Assembly: GCF_030269485.1 (NCBI RefSeq)
Contig: NZ_BSTL01000034.1
Coordinates: forward strand, 1 to 64,000
Origin: Actinoplanes sp. NBRC 103695
GTDB taxonomy: Bacteria > Actinomycetota > Actinomycetes > Mycobacteriales > Micromonosporaceae
DNA: 64,000 nt
Direction: 5' to 3'
The notes under the pieces are model-generated. The model had not been told where the DNA came from, made no database searches, and was given only the letters and a program-made list of their open reading frames with translations. The position numbers and the translations under genes are program-made. Shown in pieces: positions 50,314 through 59,325 of the stretch. How positions within the stretch are numbered: the first letter of the stretch is position 1; each line of letters opens with the position of its first letter.

Positions 50314-52652
50314 GCCTCACAGGACTCGGGGTTCTCCACGGAACAGGCCACGGCGTCGACCGGAGCGATCGACACGGTTGCCTGCTGAATGCGCGTCGCG
50401 GGACGCGAGCGCAGGTAATAGGTGGTCTTCAGCCCGGCCTTCCAGGCGAAGAGGTACATCGACGAGAGCTTGCCGATGGTCGGCGAGCTGAGGAACAGGT
50501 TCAGCGACTGCGACTGGTCGATGTAGGGCTGCCGTGCGGCGGCGAGCTCGATCAGCGCCTTCTGCGGCAGCTCCCACGCGGTGCGGAACAGCTCGCGGAC
50601 CTCGGCGGGCAGGTCGGTGAGCCCCTGCACGGATCCCTCGGCGCGCCTGATCTGCTCGCGGACGGGTGTGGTCCAGAGGCCGCGCGCCTTCAGCTCGCGT
50701 ACCAGATAGGTGTTGATCTGAAGGAACTCGCCGGACATCGTCTCGCGCTTGAACAGGTTGGACACCTGCGGCTCGATGCACTCGTAGCAGCCGGCGATCG
50801 AGGCGATGGTCGCCGTCGGCGCGATCGCGATCAGCAGTGAGTTACGCAGGCCGTGCTCGGCGATGCGCGTCTTGACCGCCGTCCACCGCTCGGTCTGGGT
50901 CGCCTCGGCGGCCCACAGCTCGTGGTGCAGGTCGCCCTTCGCGGCCCGGGTCTCGTCGTAGGCCGGGTGCGGGCCGGACTGCTCGGCCAGCGCCGTCGAG
51001 GACTCCAGTGCGGTCAGGAAGATCTCTTCCTGTACGCGGGTGGACAGCTCCTTCGCCTCGACGGAGTCGAACGGCAGCCGCAGCGTGAAGAACGCGTCCT
51101 GCAGGCCCATCAGACCGAGGCCGACGGGACGCCAGCGCGGGTTCGACTTGGCCGCCTGCACGCTGGGGTAGTAGTTGATGTCGATCACGCGGTCGAGGAA
51201 GGTCACCGCCGTGCGGACCGTGGCGCGCAGCTTCGCCCAGTCGACGCCGTCGGCGGTGGTGTGGGCGCCGAGGTTGATCGAGCCGAGGTTGCACACGGCC
51301 GTCTCGTCGTCGCTGTTCACCTCGAGGATCTCGGTGCACAGATTCGACAGGTGGATGGTGTTGCCCGGTGCGCCGGTCTGGTTCGACAGGCTGTTCGAGC
51401 GGTCCTTGAAGGTCATCCAGCCGTTGCCGGTCTGGGCCAGGGTGCGCATCATCCGGCCGTACAGATCACGGGCCTTGACCTTTTTAACAGCCTTCTTCTC
51501 CGCCGTACGGTACGCCTCGTCGAATTCGTCCCCGAACAGATCGGGCAGCTCCGGGGCGTCGCTGGGGTCGATCAGGGACCACTCGCTGTCGGCCTCGACG
51601 CGGCGCATGAACTCGTCGGGGATCCAGTTGGCCAGGTTCAGGTTGTGCGTGCGGCGGGAGTCCTCGCCGGTGTTGTCGCGCAGCTCCAGGAACTCCTCGA
51701 TGTCGGGGTGCCACGGCTCCAGGTAGACGCATGCGGCACCCTTGCGCCGGCCGCCCTGGTTGACCGCCGCCACGCCCGCGTCGAGGGTCTTCAAGAACGG
51801 GACGATGCCGTTCGACTTGCCGTTGGTGCCGCGGATGAGCGCGTTGCGGCCGCGGACGCGGGACCAGGAGATGCCGATGCCGCCGGAGAACTTGGAGAGC
51901 TTGGCGACCTGGTGGTAACGCTCGTAGATCGAGTCGAGCTCGTCCCTGGGGGAGTCCACCAGGAAGCACGACGACATCTGCGTGTGCGAGGTGCCCGAAT
52001 TGAACAGCGTGGGGGAACTGGGCAGATAGGCCAGGCTGGACATCAGGCGGTAGAAGCCGATCGCCTCGGCCGGCGTCTGCGACAGGCCACACGCGACGCG
52101 CAGCAGCCAGTACTGCGGTGTCTCCACGACCTCGCGGGTCTCGGGGTGGCGCAGCAGGTAGCGGTCGGCCACCGTACGCAGGCCGAAGTACTCGAACCGC
52201 AGGTCACCGCCGTTGTCCACGGCGTCGTCCAGCTTGCGGGCGTTGAGCGTGACGAAGGCGAGCGTCTTGTCGCTGATCAGTCCCTGCTGGTGGGCGTACC
52301 GGATCGACTGGGAGAAGCTCGCGACGCCCTGGCCACGAACCTCCTTCTCGACGTACGCGGCCAGCAGGCGCGCCGCCAGCCTGGAGTACTGCGGTTCCTC
52401 GCCGATCAGCTCGGCCGACGTCTGGATCGACAGCTTGTCCAGTTCGGCGGTCGTCGCTCCGTCGTACAGGCCGCTGATCGTCTTGGTGGCGACCCGCAGC
52501 GGGTCCACCTCGTCCAGGTCGGCGACCCACCGCTCGACCGCCTTGACGATCTTGTTGACGTCCACCGTCTCCAGGTCGCCGTTGCGCTTGCGGACCTGCA
52601 TCCCGTGCCGCCTCTGCTCCGGCACCGCGGTCTCGTCCTGAGTGATCGTCAT
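50304..52652 (-). CDS. nrdA: Class Ia ribonucleotide reductase, large (catalytic) subunit
   Basis: ATG 52652 has GAGGGGGGACG upstream and gives 782 residues. An N-terminal ATP-cone (VRKRNGDLETVDVNKIVKAV, ~20-100) provides allosteric control. The barrel has SSCFLVD, GGIGISWSRVRG, the NLCTEI..ETAVCNLGSINL block with active-site Asn/Cys/Glu, and MGLQDAF. The C-terminal electron-transfer Cys pair is in CEACQ-like ESCEACQ. It reduces ribonucleoside diphosphates. In streptomycetes the class Ia enzyme is a back-up to the B12-dependent NrdJ and is shut down by B12; the riboswitch upstream shows the same here. Confidence 0.95.
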   Translation of the reverse strand: MTITQDETAVPEQRRHGMQVRKRNGDLETVDVNKIVKAVERWVADLDEVDPLRVATKTISGLYDGATTAELDKLSIQTSAELIGEEPQYSRLAARLLAAYVEKEVRGQGVASFSQSIRYAHQQGLISDKTLAFVTLNARKLDDAVDNGGDLRFEYFGLRTVADRYLLRHPETREVVETPQYWLLRVACGLSQTPAEAIGFYRLMSSLAYLPSSPTLFNSGTSHTQMSSCFLVDSPRDELDSIYERYHQVAKLSKFSGGIGISWSRVRGRNALIRGTNGKSNGIVPFLKTLDAGVAAVNQGGRRKGAACVYLEPWHPDIEEFLELRDNTGEDSRRTHNLNLANWIPDEFMRRVEADSEWSLIDPSDAPELPDLFGDEFDEAYRTAEKKAVKKVKARDLYGRMMRTLAQTGNGWMTFKDRSNSLSNQTGAPGNTIHLSNLCTEILEVNSDDETAVCNLGSINLGAHTTADGVDWAKLRATVRTAVTFLDRVIDINYYPSVQAAKSNPRWRPVGLGLMGLQDAFFTLRLPFDSVEAKELSTRVQEEIFLTALESSTALAEQSGPHPAYDETRAAKGDLHHELWAAEATQTERWTAVKTRIAEHGLRNSLLIAIAPTATIASIAGCYECIEPQVSNLFKRETMSGEFLQINTYLVRELKARGLWTTPVREQIRRAEGSVQGLTDLPAEVRELFRTAWELPQKALIELAAARQPYIDQSQSLNLFLSSPTIGKLSSMYLFAWKAGLKTTYYLRSRPATRIQQATVSIAPVDAVACSVENPESCEACQ

Positions 52653-52794
52653 CGTCCCCCCTCGTCCAGCCCAACCCCAAGGCCGTCGGACGCGCAGGAG
52701 GACGCCGCCGGGGTTCCCCCGCGCATGGCGGCCCGGCTGATGGCGTCGGCCGTCCCACGCGGCCTTCGACCGCCGCACACGACGTGTGCGGCGC

Positions 52795-52985
52795 GCTGGC
52801 AGGTCTTCGGACTCGCGGGCGTCGTGCTCGTTCCTACTGACCGTCGCTTCCCAGGCCGGACCGGCCCAGTGCTTGATGACGGCGTTCGTTCCTGCTCACC
52901 GCTGCGGGGCAGTCCCGGACTCACACCGGGTTCCCTGTTGCCTCGACCCTCCGGAAAGGAAGATCGAACCAGCTGCGAGAGACAC
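52795..52985 (-). promoter_or_regulatory. Cobalamin (AdoCbl) riboswitch controlling nrdAB
   Basis: On the minus strand the core GGTGTGAGTCCGGGACTG is followed by CCCCGCAGCGGTGAGCAGG, the signature of cobalamin riboswitches. Further on is the B12 box AGTCCGAAGACCTGCC (52798-52813). It ends ~140 bases before the nrdA ATG. B12 binding should reduce nrdAB expression when the B12-dependent enzyme can work. Confidence 0.93.
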
Positions 52986-53027
52986 CATATCTGGGTACGC
53001 CCAGGAATGTGCAACACCAGATGGTGT
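52982..53027 (-). promoter_or_regulatory. Paired NrdR-box-like sites upstream of the riboswitch
   Basis: ACACCATATCTGGGT (52982-52996) and the palindrome ACACCAGATGGTGT (53014-53027) resemble NrdR boxes. Their starts are 32 bases apart, three helical turns, as in known nrd promoters. They lie where the leftward nrdAB promoter is expected. Confidence 0.7.
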
Positions 53028-53132
53028 GTCGGCGTGTCGCGCCCACCTATCGCCCTCCACGACATCGCCCACCTGAACAGACCGGCTCTGCCCGGCCGGC
53101 CTGACCGCCGACGCTCCTCAGCTAGGCTCTCC

Positions 53133-53164
53133 GATCAGCCGCGCTTACCCAGACGCGGCTGATC
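53133..53164. terminator. Hairpin between galM and the nrdAB promoter
   Basis: Perfect 11-base arms GATCAGCCGCG and CGCGGCTGATC close a 10-base loop. It is ~90 bases past the stop of the leftward sugar operon and would keep its transcripts out of nrdAB. Confidence 0.75.
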
Positions 53165-53254
53165 CGTATCCAAGACCAAGACTCGGGGTGCTGGGACAGC
53201 TACACGAGCGCGGGGCCCTGTATACGAGTCCTGCTGGGCCCACTGACCTGAGGA

Positions 53255-54343
53255 TCAATCACTTTTCACGGGACGGAATCCCGTTTCCATGACGGAATCC
53301 ACGGTGGTGAACTCCAGTCTTTGGTGGTTGCGATAGGGCTGCCCGGGGCGTGCGTCGGCCGGTGGGAAGTGGGCCTGGTTCGGCGCGTCGGGGAAGGTCT
53401 GGGTCTCGACGGTGAAGCCGGCGAAGGCGGGATAGGTATCGGCCGGGGATTTGCCGGAGACTCCGGCCAGGTATCCGCCGGTGTAGAGCTGGACGCCGGG
53501 CTGGTTGGTCGACATGGTGAGACGCCGTCCTGAGGCCGGGTTGGTGACGGTGAGGACCTCCCGCATTCCGGAGCCGTCGAGGACCCAGTTGTGGTCGTAT
53601 CCGCTGCCCGATTCGGTATTCCGGCCGGCGCCGGTTCCGCCCACGCCGGCGATGTTCTTGCCGATCGGGGTGGGGGTGCGGAAGTCGAACGGTGTGCCGG
53701 CCACCGCGCGGATCTCGCCGGTCGGGAGCAGATCGTCGGTGACAGGCGTGTAGTGGCTGCCGTTCACCTGCAGCACGTGGTCGAGGACCGTGCCGGAGTC
53801 GTGACCGCCGAGGTTGAAGTAGGCGTGGTTGACGATGTTGGCGATCGTCGGCGCGTCGGTGGTGGCCTCGATGAGGATGTCCAGGGCGGCCGGCTCGATT
53901 CGGTAGGTGACCCGCGTGGTCAGGGTGCCGGGGTAGCCCTCCTCGCCGGCCGGGGAGATACGCCAGAAGGTGACCGCGTGACCGTCCGGGTCGAGTTCGG
54001 TGCTCCAGACCTTGCGGTCGAATCCGCTGGCGCCGCCGTGCAGGTGGTTGGCGCCCTCGTTGACGGACAGCTGGACGGGCCGGCCGTCGATCCGGGTCCG
54101 TCCGTCGCGGATGCGGTTGGCGTACCGGCCGACCGTGGCGCCCATGTAGTTGTCGTCGGTGGCGATGGTCTCCCAGCCGGGGCGCTGCAGGACGACGTCG
54201 GCGGTCCGGCCGTCGCGGTCCGGGACATGCAGTTCGAGCAGGCGGGCGCCGAGGTCGGTGAGCTTGGCCATGACGGCGCCGTTGGTCAGCGTGATGACCC
54301 GGATCTCGATGCCGTGCAGGGTCTCGGTCTTGATGTCGGTCAT
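53255..54343 (-). CDS. galM: Aldose 1-epimerase (mutarotase)
   Basis: 362 residues with the GalM beta-sandwich motifs. These are GRYANRIRDGR, NEGANHLHGG (substrate His), NIVNHAYFNLGGHDSG (acid His) and the base Glu in GFTVETQTFPDAPNQ. It interconverts alpha and beta anomers of a hexose or pentose, feeding the dehydrogenase of this operon with the right form. No signal peptide, so cytoplasmic. It is the last gene of the leftward operon (26 bases after the kinase) and is followed by a hairpin. Confidence 0.93.
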   Translation of the reverse strand: MTDIKTETLHGIEIRVITLTNGAVMAKLTDLGARLLELHVPDRDGRTADVVLQRPGWETIATDDNYMGATVGRYANRIRDGRTRIDGRPVQLSVNEGANHLHGGASGFDRKVWSTELDPDGHAVTFWRISPAGEEGYPGTLTTRVTYRIEPAALDILIEATTDAPTIANIVNHAYFNLGGHDSGTVLDHVLQVNGSHYTPVTDDLLPTGEIRAVAGTPFDFRTPTPIGKNIAGVGGTGAGRNTESGSGYDHNWVLDGSGMREVLTVTNPASGRRLTMSTNQPGVQLYTGGYLAGVSGKSPADTYPAFAGFTVETQTFPDAPNQAHFPPADARPGQPYRNHQRLEFTTVDSVMETGFRPVKSD

Positions 54344-54369
54344 TGTTCCTCTTCTCGGTACGGTTCCGG

Positions 54370-55314
54370 TCAGCGAGTCACGCCGGTCAGAGCGGCGGCG
54401 GTCATCTCGTGCCGCATCGGCAGTCCCTCCCAGTCGCCGGAGGTGCCGACGGTGCGGGCGGCGCAGAAGGTGCCCTGCGCGAGCCGCTCGGCGAGAGGCC
54501 GGCCCTCGGCGCGCGCGGCGAGATATCCCGCGACGAAGCTGTCACCGGCGCCGATGACGTCGGCCACGGTGACGTCCGGAGCGGCCGTGGCGGCGGTGGT
54601 CCCGTCGGCCAGGGCGGCGAACGCCCCGTCGCGGCCGCGTTTGACGACGACCTCGCCGGGGCCGCGGGCGAGCACGGCGGCGGCCGCTTCCGGGTCGGCC
54701 GGGAGCCCCAGCACGGCGAGTTCGTCGTCGCCGACGAAGACGACGGTGCTGCGCTCCAGGATCGTCCGCAGCACGCCGGGAACCGTTGCGCTGCGGGCCA
54801 GGCCGTGGCGGTGGTTGACGTCGAAGGACACCTCGATGCCGGCGCGGTGTGCCCGTTCGATGGCCCGCCGGACGGCCTGCTCGGCGTCGCTGCTCAGGGC
54901 CGGCGTGATGCCGGTGAGGTGGACCAGGTCGACGGTCGGCAGCGCGTCGAAGGCGAAGTCGACGTGCGCGGGCCGCACGGCGCTGCCGGCGCTGCCGTCT
55001 CGGTAGTAGGTCACCACGGTCCGGTCGGCGGTGCGCAGGTCGCGGAGCATGAATCCGGTCGGTCGGCCGGCGACGGTGTGCAGGTGCTGCACCTCGACTC
55101 GTTCGCCGGCGAGGTCCCGCAGGACGCGCCGGCCGAGGGCGTCGTCGCCGACGCAGCCGACGTAGCTGACCCGGTGCCCCAGGCGGCTGACGCCGATGGC
55201 GACGGTGGCCTCCGCGCCGGCGGTACTCAGGCGCAGTTCGGCCGCGGTCCGCAGCGGGTTTCCCGGGCGGGTGGCGCCGACGCCGAGCGTCTCGCCGATG
55301 GTCAGGAGGTGCAC
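54370..55314 (-). CDS. PfkB-family sugar kinase, 2-keto-3-deoxygluconate kinase-like
   Basis: 314 residues with a ribokinase fold. The C-terminal GAGDSFVAGYLAAR holds the catalytic Asp and anion hole. Mid-protein VSFDVNHRHGLARS is the DxNxR-type block typical of KdgK rather than ribokinase. Its start overlaps the aldolase stop by 13 bases, so the pair is translationally coupled. With the aldolase it makes sense as a 2-keto-3-deoxy-sugar-acid kinase that forms KDPG or KDPGal. Exact substrate is inferred from the neighbours. Confidence 0.87.
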   Translation of the reverse strand: MHLLTIGETLGVGATRPGNPLRTAAELRLSTAGAEATVAIGVSRLGHRVSYVGCVGDDALGRRVLRDLAGERVEVQHLHTVAGRPTGFMLRDLRTADRTVVTYYRDGSAGSAVRPAHVDFAFDALPTVDLVHLTGITPALSSDAEQAVRRAIERAHRAGIEVSFDVNHRHGLARSATVPGVLRTILERSTVVFVGDDELAVLGLPADPEAAAAVLARGPGEVVVKRGRDGAFAALADGTTAATAAPDVTVADVIGAGDSFVAGYLAARAEGRPLAERLAQGTFCAARTVGTSGDWEGLPMRHEMTAAALTGVTR

Positions 55315-55958
55315 GGCTGCGGTTCCCGGCCTTGTCGGATGGTGTCGAGCAGCCGGGCGGCGCGGTCGGCGAGGGCGCGCTGCGATCCGCCCTCGGTGGC
55401 GTCGCCGATCAGTCCTCGGCCCAGGCCCAGCCCGCAGGCGCCGGCGCGGAGAAACGCGGCGGCGTTGCCGGCGTCGACACCGCCGGTGGGAACCAGCGGA
55501 ACGTCGGGCAGGGGGTCGCGCAGGGCTCGGCAGTATGCTGCTCCCTCGCGCCCGGCGGGGAAGATCTTGACCGCCAGGGCCCCGGCCCGATGGGCGGTGA
55601 GGACCTCGGTGGCGGTGTAGGCGCCGCAGAGCACGCCGGTGCCGGTGGAGGCGGCCGCGGTGATCACCTCCGGTACGACCGCGGGGGTGACGAGGAAGGC
55701 CGCGCCCGCGTCGGCCGCCGCGTCGGCCGCCGCCGCGTCCAGCACGGTGCCGGCACCGAGGTGGACCTCGTCGGGGAGGTCGGCTCGTATGTCGAGAATC
55801 GCGCGGGCCGCTCCCGGCGTGGTGAGCGCGAACTCCATCAGCGTGATGCCGGTCCGGGCGAGTGTGGCGGCGGTGGCGGCGAAGTAGCGCGTGTCGGTAC
55901 TACGCAGGATCGCCACGGCGGTGCGTTCGCGAAGGACCGTGAGGTCGAACGGGGTCAT
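55302..55958 (-). CDS. 2-keto-3-deoxy-6-phosphogluconate/galactonate aldolase (Eda/DgoA family)
   Basis: ATG 55958 gives 218 residues, the family length. The Schiff-base Lys is in LAVKIFPAG. The catalytic Glu is in LMEFALTTPGA, and GAGTVLDA, VTPAVVPEV and PTGGVDAGN are typical. The Arg of the usual EVTLRTP block is Thr, as far as I can align it, which weakens the KDPG call and leaves KDPGal or a related acid open. It cleaves the phosphorylated keto-deoxy acid to pyruvate and glyceraldehyde 3-phosphate. It overlaps the dehydrogenase stop (ATGA) upstream and the kinase start downstream. Confidence 0.88.
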   Translation of the reverse strand: MTPFDLTVLRERTAVAILRSTDTRYFAATAATLARTGITLMEFALTTPGAARAILDIRADLPDEVHLGAGTVLDAAAADAAADAGAAFLVTPAVVPEVITAAASTGTGVLCGAYTATEVLTAHRAGALAVKIFPAGREGAAYCRALRDPLPDVPLVPTGGVDAGNAAAFLRAGACGLGLGRGLIGDATEGGSQRALADRAARLLDTIRQGREPQPCTS

Positions 55959-57013
55959 GACGTCGACGCCCGCCGGTCGAGGGTCAGCAGGATCTTGCCG
56001 CGCGGTCCGTCGCCGGCGCCGTGGCGCAACGCGTCGACGGCCTCCGCGAAGTTCTCGAGCGGAAACCGGTGGGTGATCAGGGGGAGGGGAGTGAGTGCGC
56101 CGCTGTTGAGCAGTGCGACGGCCGAGCGCCACGCCTCGGCGGTGTAGCCGAAGCTTCCCCGGATGCGAAGGTCGTTGTTGACGATGTCGTCGGCGGCGGT
56201 GGTGATCGTTCTGCCGTGCCCGGCGATGCCGAGCAGCAGCACGCTGCCGCCACGTCGCGGCGCGGTCAAGGCTGATTGGACGGCGTCGATGTTGCCGGCC
56301 GCCTCGACGACGAAGTCGAAGCTGCGCTCCGGCGCCGGCTCGACGGTGAAGGCGTCCGCTCCCATCGTCCGGGCGAGGCCGGCCTGCTCGGGTCTGCGGC
56401 CGCTGACCACCACCTCGCTCGGCGACCACAGCCGCAGCGCGTGGGCGGCCAGCAGCGCGACCGTGCCGTCGCCGATGACCAGCATGCGGCCGCCGCGTTC
56501 CGGGTTCGCCTCCAGCAGCCCGCGGAGCACCACCGACAAGGGTTCGACCAGCGCCCCGGCCTCGGCCGGGATCCCGGGACCGAGCCGGTGCACGAGGCGT
56601 TCCGGGACGGTGACGGATGGGCCGGCCGCACCGTCGCGCATGAAGCCGAGTTCGTCGTACACCGCGCAGAGGTTGGTCCGGCCCGCCCGGCAGGCAGCGC
56701 AGACACCGTCGGGGATGATGCCCTCGACGACGACCGTGTCGCCGGCCTGGAATCGGCCGGCCCGGAAGCGGTCGGCCCGGTCGCCCGTCGCCGCGACGAC
56801 GCCGGACCATTCGTGCCCGATGACCAGCGGGTAGCGAACGTAGTCGGGATCCATCCTTCCGTCGATGATCTCCAGGTCGGTGCCGCAGACCCCGACGAAC
56901 AGCGGGGTGATCCGGACCTCGCCGGGGCCGGGGGCGACGGCCGTACGGTCCTCGAGGCCGAACACCCCGGGTCCGCGGACGACCAGGGCCGGTCCGCCGG
57001 GCAGGGCGGTCAC
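55955..57013 (-). CDS. Zinc-dependent sugar/polyol dehydrogenase (MDR family)
   Basis: GTG 57013 overlaps the IclR stop, giving 352 residues; the open frame upstream is IclR in another frame. Motifs are GVCGTDLE (catalytic Zn Cys), IGHEWSGVV (His-Glu) and the coenzyme fold MLVIGDGTVALLAA. The structural-zinc lobe CAACRAGRTNLC has three Cys; the usual first Cys is Asp-Gly. Members oxidise sugars, polyols or threonine with NAD(P)+. In this operon it probably oxidises a sugar or sugar acid before dehydration. Coupled to IclR upstream and aldolase downstream. Confidence 0.88.
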   Translation of the reverse strand: MTALPGGPALVVRGPGVFGLEDRTAVAPGPGEVRITPLFVGVCGTDLEIIDGRMDPDYVRYPLVIGHEWSGVVAATGDRADRFRAGRFQAGDTVVVEGIIPDGVCAACRAGRTNLCAVYDELGFMRDGAAGPSVTVPERLVHRLGPGIPAEAGALVEPLSVVLRGLLEANPERGGRMLVIGDGTVALLAAHALRLWSPSEVVVSGRRPEQAGLARTMGADAFTVEPAPERSFDFVVEAAGNIDAVQSALTAPRRGGSVLLLGIAGHGRTITTAADDIVNNDLRIRGSFGYTAEAWRSAVALLNSGALTPLPLITHRFPLENFAEAVDALRHGAGDGPRGKILLTLDRRASTS

Positions 57014-57867
57014 CACGTCGGCGCCTTGCCGCCGGCCAGGTACTCGTGCCATGTCGGTCCGCCCAGCCCGATCGAGATGTCGTCGGCGTGGGCCCGGACG
57101 GACTCGCCCAGCTCGCGGACCCGCCAGGTGGGGATGTCCCGCTTGAGGCCGGTGACGCTGATCGAACCGAGGCACGTCCCCGTGCGGTCGAGGAACGCCG
57201 CGCCGAGGCAGAAGACACCTTCGTCGTCCTCCTCGTCGTCGATGGCGAAGCCCCGGGTGCGGCTGGTGGCCAGGTCGGCCAGAAGGTCGTCGACGGTGGT
57301 GATGGTGTTCCGGGTGCGGCCCGGCAGGCCGGTCTCCTGGGCGATGGCCCGGATCCGGCCGGCGTCCAGGGCCGACATGATGGCCTTGCCGGCGGCGCTG
57401 TGGTGCGGGAGCTCGCGCCGGCCCAACTGGGTGTGGAATCGGATCGTGCCGGGCCCGTCGACCCGGTCGATGAAGACCGGGAAGCCGTTGTCGGCCACGG
57501 CCAGCCGGGTCGTCCAACCGGTGCGCGCGGTGAGCTCCTGCATCACCGGCCGGCCGATCTCGGTGAGCCCCAGTCCTTCGGTGAGGCTGTCGGCGAGCCG
57601 GATCACGGCGCGGCCGAGGCGGTAGCGCGGTCCGGGCTGGATCTCGGTGGCGTACGAGTGCGCCACCAGCGTCCGCAGCAGGGCGAAGGTGGAGCTCTTC
57701 GACGTCTCCAGCTGCTGACTGAGCTCGGTCACGGTGAATCCCGTGGCTCCCGCGTCGGCCAGCAGGTCCAGCAGGCGCAGTGCCCGGGCGACGCCCTGCA
57801 GCTTGTACCGGTCGCCGGACGTCTCGACGTTGGTGTCGTCCGGGTCCGTGTCGCTCTTGCCAGGCAA
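57010..57867 (-). CDS. IclR-family transcription regulator
   Basis: I choose TTG 57867, five bases after GAGGAGG; 285 residues. The N-terminal winged helix reads VARALRLLDLLADAGATGFT, then VTELSQQLETSKSSTFALLRTL. The C-terminal effector domain has HHSAAGKAIMSAL, GFAIDDEEDDEGVFCLGAAF and SISVTGLKRDI, typical of the family. A ~25-residue polar N-terminal extension precedes the helix. It is first in the leftward operon and divergent from the ABC importer, so it likely represses both until a sugar acid or keto-deoxy acid binds. Confidence 0.93.
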   Translation of the reverse strand: MPGKSDTDPDDTNVETSGDRYKLQGVARALRLLDLLADAGATGFTVTELSQQLETSKSSTFALLRTLVAHSYATEIQPGPRYRLGRAVIRLADSLTEGLGLTEIGRPVMQELTARTGWTTRLAVADNGFPVFIDRVDGPGTIRFHTQLGRRELPHHSAAGKAIMSALDAGRIRAIAQETGLPGRTRNTITTVDDLLADLATSRTRGFAIDDEEDDEGVFCLGAAFLDRTGTCLGSISVTGLKRDIPTWRVRELGESVRAHADDISIGLGGPTWHEYLAGGKAPTW

Positions 57868-57925
57868 GAAGGCCTCCTCAGCATGTTTGGCACAACAGAA
57901 CTGTGTTCGTGAGACAGCGAACTCC

Positions 57926-58019
57926 GACAGCTGGGTAGCTGTCAAGTGGCGCCTGGAGGTTGACTTTAGTGCAACGACCGTGTTCGCATCAGCAACATCC
58001 TGTTCGGGCTGGACGAACA
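57926..58019. promoter_or_regulatory. Divergent promoter region with two palindromes, likely IclR operators
   Basis: GACAGCT-GGGT-AGCTGTC (57926-57943) has perfect 7-base arms. TGTTCG-ggctgga-CGAACA (58001-58019) has perfect 6-base arms, and its TGTTCG half-site recurs at 57904 and 57980. Either could bind the IclR protein made next to it. The second lies ~31 bases before the binding-protein start. Confidence 0.6.
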
Positions 58020-58050
58020 AGGTTCGGCACAGCACATCAATGGAGAGTAG

Positions 58051-59325
58051 ATGAAGCGAATCCTGGCGCTCGCCGCCGCGGCCTGCGTCGCCGCGACCCT
58101 CACCGGATGCGGCGGCAACGACGGCACGGGCGACGGCACGACGCTGACCCTGTGGCACAACTACGGCACGTACTCCAATGCCGCGGCCACGACGGACCTG
58201 GTCGCCGCCTTCGAGAAGCAGAACCCGACGATTCACATCAAAATCGTCAGCCAGCCGCAGGACAGCTACTTCTCGCTGCTGCAGTCGGCCGCCCTTGCCC
58301 ACGAGGGCCCGGACCTCGCGGTGATGTGGACCGGCCTGTACGCGCTCAAGTACGAGAAGCTGCTGGTCAACCTCAAGGGAGTGGTCCCGGACGCGCTGCT
58401 GAGCGCGCAGAAGAGCATTGCCTACACGGCGCCCGGCTTCGACCCGGCGCGGGGCAGCCTGGTCATGCCCACGGACACGCAGTTCTACATCGGCTTCTAC
58501 AACAAGAAGCTGTTCGCCCGGGCCGGCATAGCCGCGGTGCCCCGCACCTGGGACGAGCTGTACGCGGCGTGCGCGAAACTCAAGAAGCTCGGCGTCACGC
58601 CCCTGGTGTACGGCAACGGCGGCGCGACCGGCGCGACGTTCGTGCCGTGGTACGACGCCAGCTACCTGATCTCCGCCTTGTTCCCGCCCGACCGGCTGTC
58701 CGGGCTGTACGACGGATCGATCCCGTGGACCGACCCGCGGATCCAGGCGCAGCTGGGCAAGTGGCAGCAGCTGAGCAAGCGCGGATACACCAACGGCGAC
58801 GTCGCGACCAGCAACACCAACTTCCGGGCGTTCCAGAACGGCGAAGCCGCGATGATCGTCGACGGCAGCTTCGACGCCGCGCGGTTCAGTAAGTCGCTGG
58901 GCCCGGATCTCGCCGCGTTCGTACCTCCGTTCAGCGACACGCCGGTCAAGTCGGTCGTCGAGTTCGCCGGTGGTGGCTTCTCCATCACCAAAACCTCGCG
59001 GCATCGGAGCGAGGCGGCCAAGTTCCTCGAGTTCCTCGGCACCGAACAGGCAACCGGCATCCTGGAGGGCAACGGGCTGATCCCCAACCTCACCGGATAC
59101 CAGCCCCGGGACCCGATCGCCCGGCAGCTCATCGGGTTCGCCGCCACCGGCGGGTACGTCCGCTACCCGATGCTCGACAACGTCATCCAGCCCGAGGTGG
59201 CCGACGTCGGCTCGCGTCAGCTCCCGTCCGTCCTCGCCGGAAACCGGACGCCGTCGGCGGCGGTGACGGCGATGGACCAGTCGCTGCGTGCGCTGCCCGC
59301 CGACCGGCGGGCCGTTCTCCGATGA
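58051..59325 (+). CDS. ABC transporter sugar-binding lipoprotein
   Basis: 424 residues with a lipobox LTGC (Cys20), so the mature protein is lipid-anchored outside the membrane. The family-1 fold shows early LTLWHNYGTYSNAAA, FYNKKLFARAGIAAVPRTWDEL and a late EAAKFLEFLGTEQA. It binds a sugar or sugar acid and hands it to the two permeases that overlap it. There is no ATPase gene in the operon; actinobacterial importers of this class often share MsiK, which would lie elsewhere. Confidence 0.93.
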   Translation: MKRILALAAAACVAATLTGCGGNDGTGDGTTLTLWHNYGTYSNAAATTDLVAAFEKQNPTIHIKIVSQPQDSYFSLLQSAALAHEGPDLAVMWTGLYALKYEKLLVNLKGVVPDALLSAQKSIAYTAPGFDPARGSLVMPTDTQFYIGFYNKKLFARAGIAAVPRTWDELYAACAKLKKLGVTPLVYGNGGATGATFVPWYDASYLISALFPPDRLSGLYDGSIPWTDPRIQAQLGKWQQLSKRGYTNGDVATSNTNFRAFQNGEAAMIVDGSFDAARFSKSLGPDLAAFVPPFSDTPVKSVVEFAGGGFSITKTSRHRSEAAKFLEFLGTEQATGILEGNGLIPNLTGYQPRDPIARQLIGFAATGGYVRYPMLDNVIQPEVADVGSRQLPSVLAGNRTPSAAVTAMDQSLRALPADRRAVLR

